DNA from: Synechococcus sp. WH 8016
Lineage (GTDB): Bacteria; Cyanobacteriota; Cyanobacteriia; PCC-6307; Cyanobiaceae
DNA: 64,000 nt
NCBI RefSeq assembly: GCF_000230675.1
Contig: NZ_AGIK01000001.1
Location: forward strand, 744,001 to 808,000
Direction: 5' to 3'
The position numbers were made by a program, and so were the translations under genes. Below are positions 23,367-33,347 of the stretch, piece by piece; within the stretch, counting starts at the first letter, position 1, and each line of letters begins with the position of its first letter. The notes beneath the pieces are model-generated. The model was given only the letters and a program-made list of their open reading frames with translations, did not search any database and was not told the origin of the DNA.

Positions 23367-23614
23367 GTGATCTGGATTGACGTTGCATCAGCAGCATCGA
23401 TTCGCCAAGCAGGTTGATCCCATACACATCCGCTTGATCCGGAAGCAAATGGTCCTTGTTGAAAAGCAATGAAAACCGAGAAGGCCGCAAAGACAACCGA
23501 TCTGTCCCGCCAACACCAGTTTTTTAAAGCTCAATAGACAACAATCACATTTCCTGAAAACATAAATAACCAAACAAATTCATTGCGACAGAACAGATCG
23601 ACTCCATACCCCAC

Positions 23615-23791
23615 CTACTTATTCTCAAGCCGATGAATCCACCAAGAAAGCAAAACGTACAGAACAAGAGCGGCCACAAGAGTGACCCTCATCAAGCCAT
23701 AATGAGAAAAGCCTAAGAAATGAAGCACTTTTTCTATAACAACACCCAAAAGAAAATATCCCCCAAGATGATATGGCTTCAACCAGGTCAT
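23615..23791 (-). CDS. small membrane protein of 58 residues
   Basis: This short frame encodes two hydrophobic segments (about 10-25, YFLLGVVIEKVLHFLGF; and 36-51, VTLVAALVLYVLLSWW) with a basic end. Composition is typical of small membrane proteins common in marine picocyanobacteria. No Shine-Dalgarno is obvious. Function unknown. Confidence 0.5.
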   Translation of the reverse strand: MTWLKPYHLGGYFLLGVVIEKVLHFLGFSHYGLMRVTLVAALVLYVLLSWWIHRLENK

Positions 23792-23869
23792 AGAGCTTCA
23801 CGCCAATAAAATAGTTGATAGTCAACAATCACACCCTTGAGTATAGTATGAAATCAAGCAAGGGATGCC

Positions 23870-24334
23870 ATGAAATCGGTAAAAATACTCTTATTCATCC
23901 TCGCAATCATGGGCATGTCCGGATTTGAACTAGAACAAGAGAAAGACTTTTTTTCATCAAAAGCACGCGCATTTGAAAAATGCGAAGACTGGAAAGATGA
24001 AGGCAGAGTCCTAATTTACGAAACAAAGATAAACATCGCCGAAGAAGCCTCGAGGTTTGGGATTGAACACCCCGAACCTCATTCTCTGTTGTACGAAAAT
24101 GACAAAGACAAACTAAATTCGGCTAATGCTAGATATGAATGGAACAAAGCCAGGATGGATTTCGCAGCCAGCAATCCAAGCAAAAAAACAAAAGTCTCTT
24201 CACGCCTTTGCAAATACGTACCAAAGCAAAGATTATTTGAAGGCTATGAGAACAAACTCATACAGGATGGATCCTGGAAGGATGAAGAGGGCATGAGAGG
24301 CAAGATGCAAAAAGCAAAACAATTCCATTACTGA
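23870..24334 (+). CDS. small secreted hypothetical protein
   Basis: The product is 154 residues with a hydrophobic N-terminal segment (KILLFILAIMGMSG) that resembles a signal peptide, followed by a charged, Lys/Glu-rich soluble domain with cysteines at CEDW and LCKY. Likely exported to the periplasm. No family recognised. Confidence 0.6.
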   Translation: MKSVKILLFILAIMGMSGFELEQEKDFFSSKARAFEKCEDWKDEGRVLIYETKINIAEEASRFGIEHPEPHSLLYENDKDKLNSANARYEWNKARMDFAASNPSKKTKVSSRLCKYVPKQRLFEGYENKLIQDGSWKDEEGMRGKMQKAKQFHY

Positions 24335-24478
24335 TCAACCTCGAAAAGCATGACCCCAGCCTGCAGAATCACTCCACAAGCTTGGAGCAACAGCCCTTCG
24401 TTGCCGTTGGTCTCTATCAGCAAGCCAAAGACGCCGCCATCGCCAGAAGGCGTCATGCTGAACAAAGAGTGACAGCTT

Positions 24479-25669
24479 ATGGGCCGGTTCTCACGACATT
24501 CCCCGGATTGGTCACGCCAAGGATGGCGCCATCGCCGCAAGTTCATCATTTTGATTGTGCTTGCGGCACTGGCCATGGGCTTCGTGCTCACGAACCGAGG
24601 GCCTCTCATCCCCCCAAACCAGAGCGCAAGGCAACACCAAGCCACCGAAACCGCCACCAAACCCCCCATCGAAACCCCGGCGGGGCTGGAGGAGGTCACG
24701 ATGTCGGCGGAGCTACTGGAGCAGCACCCCTTTATCTACGCAGGAATCAATCTCGAAAAGATTTACGAGCTCAATCTGCACTCACGCACCTTCACCGCAG
24801 ATGGGGAAATTTGGCTGGAGTGGCTTCCGAATGTCGACAAGTTGCTCAAAGCCAACAACACAGATCCAGCAGAACTAATCCATCTAACAAACAGAATCGA
24901 AACCTGGGATTCCACATTCGAGCCAACAACCAAAACCCCAACGGAACTGTCTGGAGGGCGCCATCAACAGTCCTATCACTTTTCCAGCCGTTTCTATGAC
25001 GATGCGGTTGATTTCCGTCGTGATCCATTCGATGTACTTCGGCTCCCAATCATCGTTGAGCTCAAACCGCGCTGGACATCACAAAAATACGCGGACATTC
25101 GCCTTTTACCGGAACCAACCCCCTACGGATTAGTAGGTGCTCTGGGATCCCTCAGTGGTTACGAACTCAAAAGCGTTTCATTCACGCCATACCTTCGTCA
25201 GGCGACGAACCAACTCGGTACCTGGTACCGACCAACGCTCGCGCAAGTTCGATTAGAGCTGAACTACCAAACCAATCTTTGGCCCGGCATTGTGAATTGG
25301 ATCATCCCATTGATGATCATCAACTCAATCGTGCTGATGGCACCATCGGTGGAAGGAACGCTCTCCGACGTTCGCCTAGCCATCCCCTCCACAGCTCTGC
25401 TCACGCTGATTTTCTTGCAGCAGTCGTATCACGCATCCCTTCCCAAGATCCCCTACACCACCTTTCTCGACGACCTCTTCACAACGAGCTATCTGATCTC
25501 CATGGCGCTCTTCGCCTTATTCACGTGGGGATACAACAGCTTTGCAGCAGCATCCGAGGCCGACAAACCCAAGGCGATCAAGATGATCAATCGAGCCGAT
25601 TTAACCTTCCAGATCATCTCGCTCTCTCTTCTGGTTTTAACCGGATTCATTAGTTGGGGGGTGCGATGA
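24479..25669 (+). CDS. pentameric ligand-gated ion channel homologue (Cys-loop/GLIC-like)
   Basis: The 396-residue protein begins with a signal-anchor helix (about 22-38). An extracytoplasmic beta-rich domain follows, with family-like segments such as FTADGEIWLEWLPNVD and ETWDSTFEP. Four C-terminal membrane helices follow: NWIIPLMIINSIVLM, RLAIPSTALLTLIFLQQ, TTSYLISMALFALFTWGY and FQIISLSLLVLTGFISW. This is the layout of prokaryotic pentameric ligand-gated channels, which lack the Cys-loop disulfide. It overlaps the next gene by ATGA, a periplasmic amide/urea-type binding protein, suggesting that the channel responds to a ligand delivered by that protein. Ion selectivity cannot be read from the sequence. 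Confidence 0.75.
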   Translation: MGRFSRHSPDWSRQGWRHRRKFIILIVLAALAMGFVLTNRGPLIPPNQSARQHQATETATKPPIETPAGLEEVTMSAELLEQHPFIYAGINLEKIYELNLHSRTFTADGEIWLEWLPNVDKLLKANNTDPAELIHLTNRIETWDSTFEPTTKTPTELSGGRHQQSYHFSSRFYDDAVDFRRDPFDVLRLPIIVELKPRWTSQKYADIRLLPEPTPYGLVGALGSLSGYELKSVSFTPYLRQATNQLGTWYRPTLAQVRLELNYQTNLWPGIVNWIIPLMIINSIVLMAPSVEGTLSDVRLAIPSTALLTLIFLQQSYHASLPKIPYTTFLDDLFTTSYLISMALFALFTWGYNSFAAASEADKPKAIKMINRADLTFQIISLSLLVLTGFISWGVR

Positions 25670-26925
25670 AACGCCTGCTCTGGCTCGCCGGACTACTCGG
25701 GGCCTCGCTGCTGAGTTCTTGCAACAACTCGCCGTCGAGCCAACCTGTCAGCAGTGTGAATGTTGGGATTCTGCATTCACGCAGCGGCACCATGGCGCTT
25801 TCAGAAAACACGGTCGCTGAGGCGGAACGACTGGCGATCGAAGAAATCAACGCTGACGGCGGCCTCAACCTCAATGGGCGACGTGTCCTCCTGAGAGCGA
25901 TTGAAGAAGATGGAAGGTCGGATCCAGCAACGTTTGCGCGGCAAGCCGCCAAGTTGCTCGATACGCAAAACGTTGTCGCCGTTTTCGGTGGATGGACCTC
26001 CTCTAGTCGTAAGGCGATGATCCCTGTCTTCGAAGCGAGAGGTGGGCTGCTGTTCTACCCGGTTCAATACGAGGGGCAGGAATGTTCAGCATTTGTGGTC
26101 TATGGCGGCTCCGTTCCCAATCAGCAATCCACACCGGCCGTTGCATGGATGCTCGCCAACAAAAGCAAGCAATTGGTCTTGATTGGCTCGGACTATGTCT
26201 ACCCAAAAACCGCTAATCAGATCATCCGCGCCCAGGTCACTCAGGCAGGGGGCACGGTGATTGATGAGCTCTACCTACCCCTAGGGAGCCAAGCCGTGGA
26301 ACCACTCATTCAAGCGATTGCTAAGGCTCGTGCGACGAAGCCAGTGGTCGTCATCAACACACTCAATGGCGACAGCAACATCGCTTTCTTCCAGGCTCTC
26401 AACAAGGCTGGGCTCGTCGGCGATCCCAACCTGAGCGTGCTCAGCCTGTCGGTATCAGAGGAAGAGGCGATCGCGATCGGCTCTAACAACATGAGCGGAA
26501 GCTACGCCAGCTGGAGTTATTTCCAAAGCTTGGACAGCGAGGCATCCAAAGAGTTTGCTGCACGCTTTCGACAACGCTATGGCTTTCACCGTGTGATCAA
26601 TGATCCAGCAGAAGCGGGCTACAGCCTGGTGCATCTCTGGGCCAAAGCCGCTGAAGCCGCCAACAGCACCGATCCCGCCAAAGTGCGCAAAGCACTGATC
26701 GGCACTCGTTTTGAGGCCCCTCAAGGATTGCTTTCCATCATGCCCTCGCAGCATCTGCGCAAACGCTCTCTACTGGGTCGAGCAGATCCAAGCGGACGCT
26801 TCATCGTGCAAGAGAATTTCGGTGTAATCGATCCCATCCCTTGGAACCCCGCCCTAGCCGAATCGGCGGAACGGCAATGCGATCACAGCAAAACCCCCAT
26901 AAGAAAGCTGAGCGAATCGCGCTGA
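25666..26925 (+). CDS. UrtA/AmiC-type periplasmic substrate-binding lipoprotein
   Basis: The 419-residue protein has a lipoprotein signal (LLGASLLSSC, lipobox Cys about residue 17). The body is the type 1 binding-protein fold: VNVGILHSRSGTMALSE at the start, then AEAERLAIEEINADGG, and FGGWTSSSRKAMIPVFE. These match the urea/short-chain amide branch (UrtA, FmdD, AmiC). No permease or ATPase genes adjoin it. Its only partner is the channel homologue whose stop codon overlaps its start, so a sensory rather than transport role is plausible. Ligand not determined. Confidence 0.82.
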   Translation: MKRLLWLAGLLGASLLSSCNNSPSSQPVSSVNVGILHSRSGTMALSENTVAEAERLAIEEINADGGLNLNGRRVLLRAIEEDGRSDPATFARQAAKLLDTQNVVAVFGGWTSSSRKAMIPVFEARGGLLFYPVQYEGQECSAFVVYGGSVPNQQSTPAVAWMLANKSKQLVLIGSDYVYPKTANQIIRAQVTQAGGTVIDELYLPLGSQAVEPLIQAIAKARATKPVVVINTLNGDSNIAFFQALNKAGLVGDPNLSVLSLSVSEEEAIAIGSNNMSGSYASWSYFQSLDSEASKEFAARFRQRYGFHRVINDPAEAGYSLVHLWAKAAEAANSTDPAKVRKALIGTRFEAPQGLLSIMPSQHLRKRSLLGRADPSGRFIVQENFGVIDPIPWNPALAESAERQCDHSKTPIRKLSESR

Positions 26926-26990
26926 AACCTGTGGTGTCTGCCTAAGGCGCGCAGGCAAAAAAGACTTTTGCGGCATGCCTTGCTCTGGGC

Positions 26991-27215
26991 TCACTCCCAG
27001 GTCGCTGTGCAGCGATAAGAGGTTTCGCCCCCCATGCCGATCTCAATGGATCTGCATGAGGTACCAGTTACTTTTTTTCCCTCTGGCACTTTGGACAAGG
27101 CCCTATTGGTGGCAACCTCTTCATCCATCGCCTCTTGAGTTGCTGATCCGGCCCAGGCACCCCCGCAGGGACCGATCACCATGGTGGCAACTGCAAATAG
27201 AAGAATCGCTTTCAT
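26991..27215 (-). CDS. small secreted hypothetical protein
   Basis: The product is 74 residues from MKAILLFAV, with a clear signal peptide ending AWAG. The mature part has cysteines in SCRS and YRCT that could form a disulfide. The start at 27215 is chosen because the signal peptide begins there. No family recognised. Confidence 0.55.
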   Translation of the reverse strand: MKAILLFAVATMVIGPCGGAWAGSATQEAMDEEVATNRALSKVPEGKKVTGTSCRSIEIGMGGETSYRCTATWE

Positions 27216-27463
27216 AACGAAGAGCTGAGAACCATAAACACGCTTTAGCAACACATTCAAAAAATGCCCGAAAGCGAACCGATCTCTCCGATCTGAACGA
27301 TTGCCCTATAACAAAAGGATGTGTATACAACAAACAGACCAATCACTCCCAACAAAAAGATAAAACCGGAACGTTAATCAAAAACACCAATCAATCATCA
27401 AAAACAATCATTCGCACAAGGCAGATATCATCCATGCCCAACAACAAGTGAAATCTTGATGAA

Positions 27464-27934
27464 TTATTTAGTTACAAACAACTCACCTGCCATGGTTTTG
27501 TAGCGCTTGAGCGATGCACCTGGACGACGCCTCCGATTAGGCAAACCTTGTCCGGGCAACAACATTTTTGGTGCAAAATTAACCTGAGGAGCTGCATCAA
27601 GCAATTTTTGCGATTCCGCGAGCTCTTGGGCAATTGATTCTGCTGTTGTCAATGCTGACGCGGGAACAGCTTCAGTCGAGTCGGCATCCACGTCCCCGAC
27701 AAGAGTTTCCGTCTGAGAAGACGTTGAAGTGGTTGAGGTGGAAAGAGATGCCGGCGTACGAGCGAGCGGACGGAGAAGCACAAACCCCAGCATCAATGAC
27801 AGAAGAGAGGCCATCGTGCTGGGGAGACCAAGTGAACGCCCCAAGAAATTCCAAATGATTCCTGACCCCGCGAGACCAAAAACGCCAATTGCCGCAAAGA
27901 GCGGGCCAATGAGCTTGAAGAGTAAATTTTTCAT
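27464..27934 (-). CDS. membrane protein with a C-terminal module shared with the gene at 37229
   Basis: There are 156 residues. Two hydrophobic segments lie near the N-terminus (about 8-30 and 40-55), then a Ser/Thr-rich linker. The C-terminal module starts LTTAESIAQELA and ends SLKRYKTMAGELF. The gene at 37229 has the same layout: a disordered linker, then LTTAEAIAAELA ... NLKGFKDMASELF with a basic RRRRPG/RRRPG patch. The module is probably a binding or targeting domain; its partner is unknown. Confidence 0.6.
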   Translation of the reverse strand: MKNLLFKLIGPLFAAIGVFGLAGSGIIWNFLGRSLGLPSTMASLLSLMLGFVLLRPLARTPASLSTSTTSTSSQTETLVGDVDADSTEAVPASALTTAESIAQELAESQKLLDAAPQVNFAPKMLLPGQGLPNRRRRPGASLKRYKTMAGELFVTK

Positions 27935-28375
27935 CTCGTCATTTTGACGTGTTGCGACCCTTTGCCGTGAGTCATTTCACTCAGGAGCGCAGGAAAAGCT
28001 AGAGCACGTCGCAATCACCAATGCATGAACGAGAGTGATGACAGGTCTAAAAAAGTCCTGAGGACTTATCGATCAACACGACCACCCGAAAAAGGATCTT
28101 TCACCACATTCACTGAGCAGAAGTCGACTTACAGTTTTGAGACATGGTTCATCATCTGGATGTAACGTCCGCAGAACAAAGGAACAACAAAACATTCAGA
28201 GCTCTCGCAAAAGCGCGGAATCTATTCACTCTCCTAACCATCATGCATGGCAAATTCACCTCACAATATGAGCCGTTTCAAAACCTTTGCCACGAACTCA
28301 TTTCTGGAGTATCGAACCCACCCAACTTCTCAGCTAAATTATTATGCAGGACAAAGACACGGTATAGTTAGAAAA
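27935..28375. other. intergenic region, 441 bases, no supported gene
   Basis: It lies between divergently oriented genes and must contain their promoters. Several open frames cross it, but none has a convincing start or composition. I see no RNA gene, repeat or strong hairpin. Confidence 0.5.
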
Positions 28376-28693
28376 ATGAATTCAAAGATGATGCGCCTTC
28401 CAAAAATTGGACTGATGCTTCTTCTCGCAACAGCTTCACCATTGATAGCGGCTGAGACCAGTGAGTGGGAAAAGCGGGGGGAGAAGCTTTGCCGTGAAGA
28501 CACAGAGTTCTGTGAATTCTTCGCTTTGACCTCAACCCTTTCAGGCATTTGTCAAATCTACATGCAAGGCATCATCACCAAGGATCAGTACCTGAAAGCC
28601 ATCGATCTATACAGCAACCCACAGACACCAACAAAGAGTTCTAAAGAGGCCTTCAATACCCACAAAAGAATTGGCTGCCATTACGACAACTAG
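28376..28693 (+). CDS. small secreted hypothetical protein
   Basis: The product is 105 residues from MNSKMMRLPKIG. A signal peptide ends near LIAAETS, and five cysteines in the mature part suggest disulfides in the periplasm. The start at 28376 is chosen over an upstream in-frame ATG because it gives a normal signal peptide. No family recognised. Confidence 0.55.
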   Translation: MNSKMMRLPKIGLMLLLATASPLIAAETSEWEKRGEKLCREDTEFCEFFALTSTLSGICQIYMQGIITKDQYLKAIDLYSNPQTPTKSSKEAFNTHKRIGCHYDN

Positions 28694-29131
28694 GAATAAC
28701 AATATTATAAATACTACAATAACTTAAACCTTCAAAACAATTTTTATGCTCCAGAATCAATAGATCTAGACAGTGAACAAAATTTCACTCTGGAAATGCA
28801 TGTACGCAAAAGATGAGAACCAAAAGAGAATAAATTTAAAACTTTAACAATAAATCTTGATAGTGACAGTATCCACATCTCAAAGGCAAGCCCATGCCTT
28901 CGTTTCGTCAATCGCCCACATTAAGGTTGCAACTATTTTCAACAAAAGAAACAATCCGCACGGATATTTAAAAATATTTGCAAACAGCAAAACAAGATGC
29001 AGCCATCTTGAATCTATTTTTCTCATTCACAAAAAACTCCATCAAAAATCAATCCATCAAGTCGCTTACGAAAAATCTTTGGCCGAAGGAGTTAGGCGCT
29101 TGTTTTAAGGCAGTTGGAAGATTTTGGACGC
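28694..29131. other. intergenic region, 438 bases, no supported gene
   Basis: AT-rich sequence. An 83-codon open frame (28857-29108) has no clear ribosome site and an atypical composition. No repeats or terminator with a T-run were seen. Confidence 0.45.
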
Positions 29132-30394
29132 TCAGCGTTTGCCAAGCCCTTGTTGCCATCGATCAGCCAGTGATTCGATAGCCGCTTGTGGTCCACAGAG
29201 GCTGAGAAGGGGATCAGCCAGGTGACGAGAAGCCGCCAAGCGCAGTGCAGTGCCATCGAGAGTCTCCATAGCCTCCATGCAGCGATGGTCATGGTTATCG
29301 GGCAAGCCAAGGCCTCTGAGCTGGGCTCGCCGTTCGGCTCTCTGACCTGTTGTTTGCGAGGCATGGGCCAACTGACCACGAAATTTGGCACGCGCCAGAT
29401 TGAGGTCCGCGCTGACAAGCGTGTGTTCCATCAGTTCCTTCCAACTCATCATCAGCAAATCCAAGCTGGTTAAGGCCTTATCAACAGCGGTGGATGCATG
29501 CAGAACAAATGGTGAGGCTTTGGCCCTTGCTGGATGGTGAACGCCTACGTCGTAGGCCACGCCATGGTCTTCGCGAAGCCGGCGAAACAACAGACTCGAC
29601 ATGCCAGTAGCAAGATGGGTTTGCAACAAGCGCAGGGCAAGGTCATCTGGATGTCCGTGAGGAAGCGTTGGCTGACCCAGCATCAGCACAACCTGTTCGG
29701 TTGACTGAGGGTGGAGGTGAACGGTTTGTTTCGCACGCAGGGGTGGTTGATCAAGGGAATCTTGAGCGGCCAGATCCGATTCCATTGATTTGGATTGAGG
29801 GCAAATTCCATCCGCTTGAAGTTGATCCAACAATCCAGCTGGAATCGAACCCGACAACGCCAAAATCGCTCCCTCGGCGCTGAGCGATGTAGCAATCGGC
29901 CTTAGCGACTCAGCATTCAGTTGCTCCAACTCCTCCGCAACGCCCAGGGGGTCATGTCCATAGGGGCCCTCGCCATAGGCCAGATGCCGCCAGCCATCAA
30001 AGGCCACATGGAAAGGGTCTTCTCTTTGACGCTGCAACGCCTGAAGGCTCAACTCCCGCTCCAGATTCACCTGATCGGCTTGCAGATGGGGTTCATGAAC
30101 CATCGAGCCCAAGAGGGGAAGCAATTGGGAGCTATCGAGATCCCGGCATTTCATGCTGATCAGCAAGCCATCTTCGTTGGTGTCGCAGCGCAGGCCTGCC
30201 CCACAACCCTCCACTAGATCGGCCATTTGCATGGCATCGAGGGAGCCACAGCCGCGAGTCAAGACGGATGCCAACAGCTGATGCGCTCCCCTCTGGCCGA
30301 TTGGATCAGCAGCGCTTCCGCGTCCGATCCACAATTTGGCAGCCAACACACCTGGTGTCTGAACCGGATCCAAAACCAAATCGGTTGTGCTCAC
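29132..30394 (-). CDS. M16 family peptidase-like protein, probably non-catalytic partner
   Basis: The 420-residue protein has the M16 (insulinase/processing peptidase) fold pattern, but the zinc motif HxxEH is replaced (HQLLASV at the equivalent place), so it should not bind zinc. It pairs with the upstream gene at 30391, which has an intact HFLEH. The two overlap by ATGA. Such alpha/beta-like pairs act together, one subunit catalytic and the other for substrate binding. Confidence 0.8.
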   Translation of the reverse strand: MSTTDLVLDPVQTPGVLAAKLWIGRGSAADPIGQRGAHQLLASVLTRGCGSLDAMQMADLVEGCGAGLRCDTNEDGLLISMKCRDLDSSQLLPLLGSMVHEPHLQADQVNLERELSLQALQRQREDPFHVAFDGWRHLAYGEGPYGHDPLGVAEELEQLNAESLRPIATSLSAEGAILALSGSIPAGLLDQLQADGICPQSKSMESDLAAQDSLDQPPLRAKQTVHLHPQSTEQVVLMLGQPTLPHGHPDDLALRLLQTHLATGMSSLLFRRLREDHGVAYDVGVHHPARAKASPFVLHASTAVDKALTSLDLLMMSWKELMEHTLVSADLNLARAKFRGQLAHASQTTGQRAERRAQLRGLGLPDNHDHRCMEAMETLDGTALRLAASRHLADPLLSLCGPQAAIESLADRWQQGLGKR

Positions 30395-31620
30395 TCCGAG
30401 TCCTCCGGTAAGGCCAACAGAGTGAAGGCTTGATCAGGTTGCAAAAGCGGTAGCAAGGACTGTTGCAAGCGTTCAACCGTCCAGGTCTGCATATGGCTGA
30501 GCGGAGACAACAACGTTTGGGTTCGCCCCCATAGGGATTGGGATCCAGCAATGGCAGCCACGGATCCAGGCGCTTCCAAGCTGAAGCGCAGGCCATTTCC
30601 CACCAATTGCTGTGCCCGATGCAGCTCCTCACTAGCGATGGCTTCCAGCGAAGCCCGTTTCAATTCTTCCTCGATCACGGCTTCAACCTGAGCGATCTGG
30701 TCCTCTGGGCAGCAGGCTTCCAACATCACCACACTTCCCTGTTCCATCACCGTGACGTCCATATCAATGGATTCCACGATTTGTAGATCTTCCCTTAACC
30801 GTTGCACCAATCGACTCCGCCTTCCCTCGGCCAGAAGAGTCGTGGCGAGGTCTGCGCCCATCACGCTGTCTTGATCGTTGGCTGCCGCCATCGGCCATGC
30901 CATCAGCAACCGTGCTGCTTCCAGGCGAGGGAATCGGGTGCTTTGTCGTCCGCTTTGAAACGCAAGCGAACGAGAGGCGGATGCACGTTTGTCCCCCTGG
31001 TCAAGATCGCCTTGAAGCTCGGAGAGGCGGCTCGAGTGGATCTGCTCCAACAAACTCGCTGTCACAGCGCCACTGATGGCCAAACAACAGTTGGGGCCGC
31101 GATACCTCCTGCTGTGAAATTGGCGCATTCCCTCTGGAGTGCTATCGATCAAGCTCTTCTCCCAACCAAGAATGGGACGGCCGTAGGGATGCTGTCCAAA
31201 GCCTTGAGACAACAAGGTTTGGAACACCTGCTCGTCGGGTTGATCTCGGTACTGAGCGATCTCTTCAAGCACCACATCCCTCTCCATGCCGTAGGCGTCC
31301 TCCCTCAGCGCCGGATTCAGCACAAGGTCAAGCAACAGGTCGAGAGCGTTTTGAGCGCAGCTGGAAGGCACCAAAACGTGGAAGTGCACATCATCAAAAC
31401 CCGTAGCCGCATTGCTGCTGCCACCAAGGGCCTCAATCCGACGATCAAATTCGCCGGCCTGCAACGTTGCACTGCCCTTAAACACCATGTGTTCTAAAAA
31501 GTGGGCAAGGCCCTCTTCCCCTTGGTCTTCCCAGGTACTTCCGGCTCGACACCAAAAGTCGAGACAGGTGAGGTCTGCGTCTGGCATCAGGGCAGTCACG
31601 GTTCGACAACCGTTTTTCAA
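30391..31620 (-). CDS. M16 family zinc metallopeptidase, catalytic subunit
   Basis: The HFLEH motif (His40, Glu43, His44) followed by MVFKG is the zinc-binding signature of processing-peptidase-like M16 enzymes, and downstream Glu residues (EEIAQYRDQ) provide the third ligand region. It is translationally coupled to the partner gene at 29132. The start is uncertain: no ATG is available, TTG at 31620 gives 409 residues, and the frame is open for about 50 more bases upstream. Roles may include peptide clearance or protein maturation; no specific substrate can be inferred. Confidence 0.85.
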   Translation of the reverse strand: MKNGCRTVTALMPDADLTCLDFWCRAGSTWEDQGEEGLAHFLEHMVFKGSATLQAGEFDRRIEALGGSSNAATGFDDVHFHVLVPSSCAQNALDLLLDLVLNPALREDAYGMERDVVLEEIAQYRDQPDEQVFQTLLSQGFGQHPYGRPILGWEKSLIDSTPEGMRQFHSRRYRGPNCCLAISGAVTASLLEQIHSSRLSELQGDLDQGDKRASASRSLAFQSGRQSTRFPRLEAARLLMAWPMAAANDQDSVMGADLATTLLAEGRRSRLVQRLREDLQIVESIDMDVTVMEQGSVVMLEACCPEDQIAQVEAVIEEELKRASLEAIASEELHRAQQLVGNGLRFSLEAPGSVAAIAGSQSLWGRTQTLLSPLSHMQTWTVERLQQSLLPLLQPDQAFTLLALPEDSE

Positions 31621-31707
31621 GAGCTGATGCTGCAGCCCAGGGCCGGAGGCGATCTCGTTCAGGGTCCCGTGTCAAAGTCCCATTCTGTTCTGTCCCTCGC
31701 TGGACTG

Positions 31708-32445
31708 ATGTCCGAATCCACCAACGGTCTTGAATTGCATCCGCTGGTGACCTCCCTAGCGGAGCAAATTCGCACGTGCCGGACAGCTCTCCCCGACCTC
31801 TCTCCTCTCGCTGTAGACCCAGCATTGGAGGCGATCAGCGGCATGCTGGATGGTGAAACGCTCTTCATTCGCAACGAGCTGCATCAATGCCTTGGTCTCC
31901 GCAAACTGCACCTTGAGATTGCTCGCCTAGGCATGGGATTGCAGATCCTCCACTGCGTCTTTTTTCCAGATCCGAGGTTCGACCTACCCGTATTTGGTGC
32001 CGATATTGTTGCCAGCAAAGCGGGCATTTCGGCGGCGATCGTTGATCTCTCCCCTGTCTGCGAAGCCTTACCAGAGGCGGTGAGTCAACCGCTCAGTGCT
32101 CTTCAATTGCCGCCGTTTCAGCAGGTAAGAGACCTGCCCGCGTGGGGAACCATTTTTTCCCCTTATGTGAAATTCATTCGACCCGTTGATCAGCAAGAAG
32201 AGACCTGGTTCGTTGACCTTGTTGCTGACTATCTCAACATCCTGCGCCAGGCGATTCTGGCAACCGCTCCCGATGCTCTTGATTCACTCCCTACGATCGA
32301 TCGTCATCAAGGCCAACTCTCCTATTGCCGGCAACAGAAACGCAACGACAAGACCAGACGCGTCTTAGAGAAAGCCTTCGGCAGCGCTTGGGCCGATCGC
32401 TACATCGAGGAAATGCTCTTCGACGATCCTCCACCTCTTCCATGA
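31708..32445 (+). CDS. pcyA: phycocyanobilin:ferredoxin oxidoreductase
   Basis: PcyA reduces biliverdin IXalpha to phycocyanobilin, the chromophore of phycobilisomes and phytochromes, with ferredoxin as electron donor. The 245-residue protein carries the family core [22 protein letters not shown] and [14 protein letters not shown]. The Asp and His of the active site appear to be in place (FGADIV and LHCVFF regions). The ATG at 31708 is chosen from the family N-terminus. Its stop overlaps the start of devB (ATGA). Confidence 0.92.
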   Translation: MSESTNGLELHPLVTSLAEQIRTCRTALPDLSPLAVDPALEAISGMLDGETLFIRNELHQCLGLRKLHLEIARLGMGLQILHCVFFPDPRFDLPVFGADIVASKAGISAAIVDLSPVCEALPEAVSQPLSALQLPPFQQVRDLPAWGTIFSPYVKFIRPVDQQEETWFVDLVADYLNILRQAILATAPDALDSLPTIDRHQGQLSYCRQQKRNDKTRRVLEKAFGSAWADRYIEEMLFDDPPPLP

Positions 32446-33347
32446 AGCAATTACCTCTATGGGTGATGGTTGGGGTGCTCGGAGCTGCCGTTGTCGGAGC
32501 CGGTGTCTGGATCACGCGCCGGCCGGCAACGAAAGTCCAACCGGCTGCCGCGGTTCAAAAAGTACGTGCTCCGGAAGCGGTTGCTGCCCTCGGTCAACTC
32601 AAGCCAGCAGGAGAAGTCCGTCGCTTGGCGGCTCCGGCGAGTGGCTTTGGAGGTACGCCGCGCATTGCCGCCTTGCTGGTGAAGGAAGGGGACAAGATTC
32701 GCAAGGGTCAACCCTTGGCAACCTTTGATAACCGACCCCAAATCGAAGCCGAAATCGCTGAGGTGGACGCCCAAATCCAATCGGCTGCGCTCGAAGTGAA
32801 ACTGCAACAGCGAGAGGTTTCCCGCTATGCAGCCGCGGCCAAGGTGGGAGCAGCTGCCATGGTGCTCTATGAGGAAAAACAAGATGAGCTCAAACGCTTT
32901 CAACGGGAAGGCGTCGAGCTGAGCGCAAAGCGACGAAGCCTCGAGGCCGACCTTGCTGAAAGCGAACTGCTCTCTCCCATTGATGGCGTCGTGCTCAAAA
33001 TTCATAGCCGCGTCGGCGAGCGTCCGGGCAGCGACGGTGTGATGGAGGTAGGAGCCAGCCAAACCATGGAGGCCCTGGTGGAGGTGTACGAGTCGGATAT
33101 CAATCGAATTTCAATCGGCCAATTCGTCACCCTGACCAGCGAAAACGGCGGATTTAAAGGAACACTCGAGGGGCGTGTGGAGCGCATCACCCCGCAGGTG
33201 CGACAGCGAAAAGTTCTTTCCACCGATCCCACTGGAGATGCCGATGCCAGGGTGATTGAAGTGGATGTGGTTCTTTCTCCAGAGTCGGAAAAAAGAGTGA
33301 CGCAACTCTCTGGTTTGAAAGTGATAGCCCGCTTCAAGACCCCATGA
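32442..33347 (+). CDS. devB: DevB-like HlyD family membrane fusion protein
   Basis: The 301-residue protein has one N-terminal membrane helix (about 5-23), a lipoyl/barrel-sandwich region ([18 protein letters not shown]), a coiled-coil hairpin (about 100-170) and the closing half [19 protein letters not shown]. With devC and devA it forms an export ABC transporter of the DevBCA type, known in filamentous cyanobacteria for glycolipid export. Here the substrate is unknown. It overlaps pcyA and devC by ATGA at both ends, so pcyA-devBC are tightly coupled. Confidence 0.87.
   Translation: MKQLPLWVMVGVLGAAVVGAGVWITRRPATKVQPAAAVQKVRAPEAVAALGQLKPAGEVRRLAAPASGFGGTPRIAALLVKEGDKIRKGQPLATFDNRPQIEAEIAEVDAQIQSAALEVKLQQREVSRYAAAAKVGAAAMVLYEEKQDELKRFQREGVELSAKRRSLEADLAESELLSPIDGVVLKIHSRVGERPGSDGVMEVGASQTMEALVEVYESDINRISIGQFVTLTSENGGFKGTLEGRVERITPQVRQRKVLSTDPTGDADARVIEVDVVLSPESEKRVTQLSGLKVIARFKTP

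Noticed and set aside
23388-23573. Minus-strand 61-codon frame
   Set aside because: Cys-rich random-looking translation without start signals.
24382-24999. Plus-strand 205-codon frame overlapping the channel gene
   Set aside because: It is a shadow of the 396-residue channel homologue, which has clear membrane helices.
28857-29108. Plus-strand open frame of 83 codons
   Set aside because: No ribosome site, atypical composition and no supporting context.
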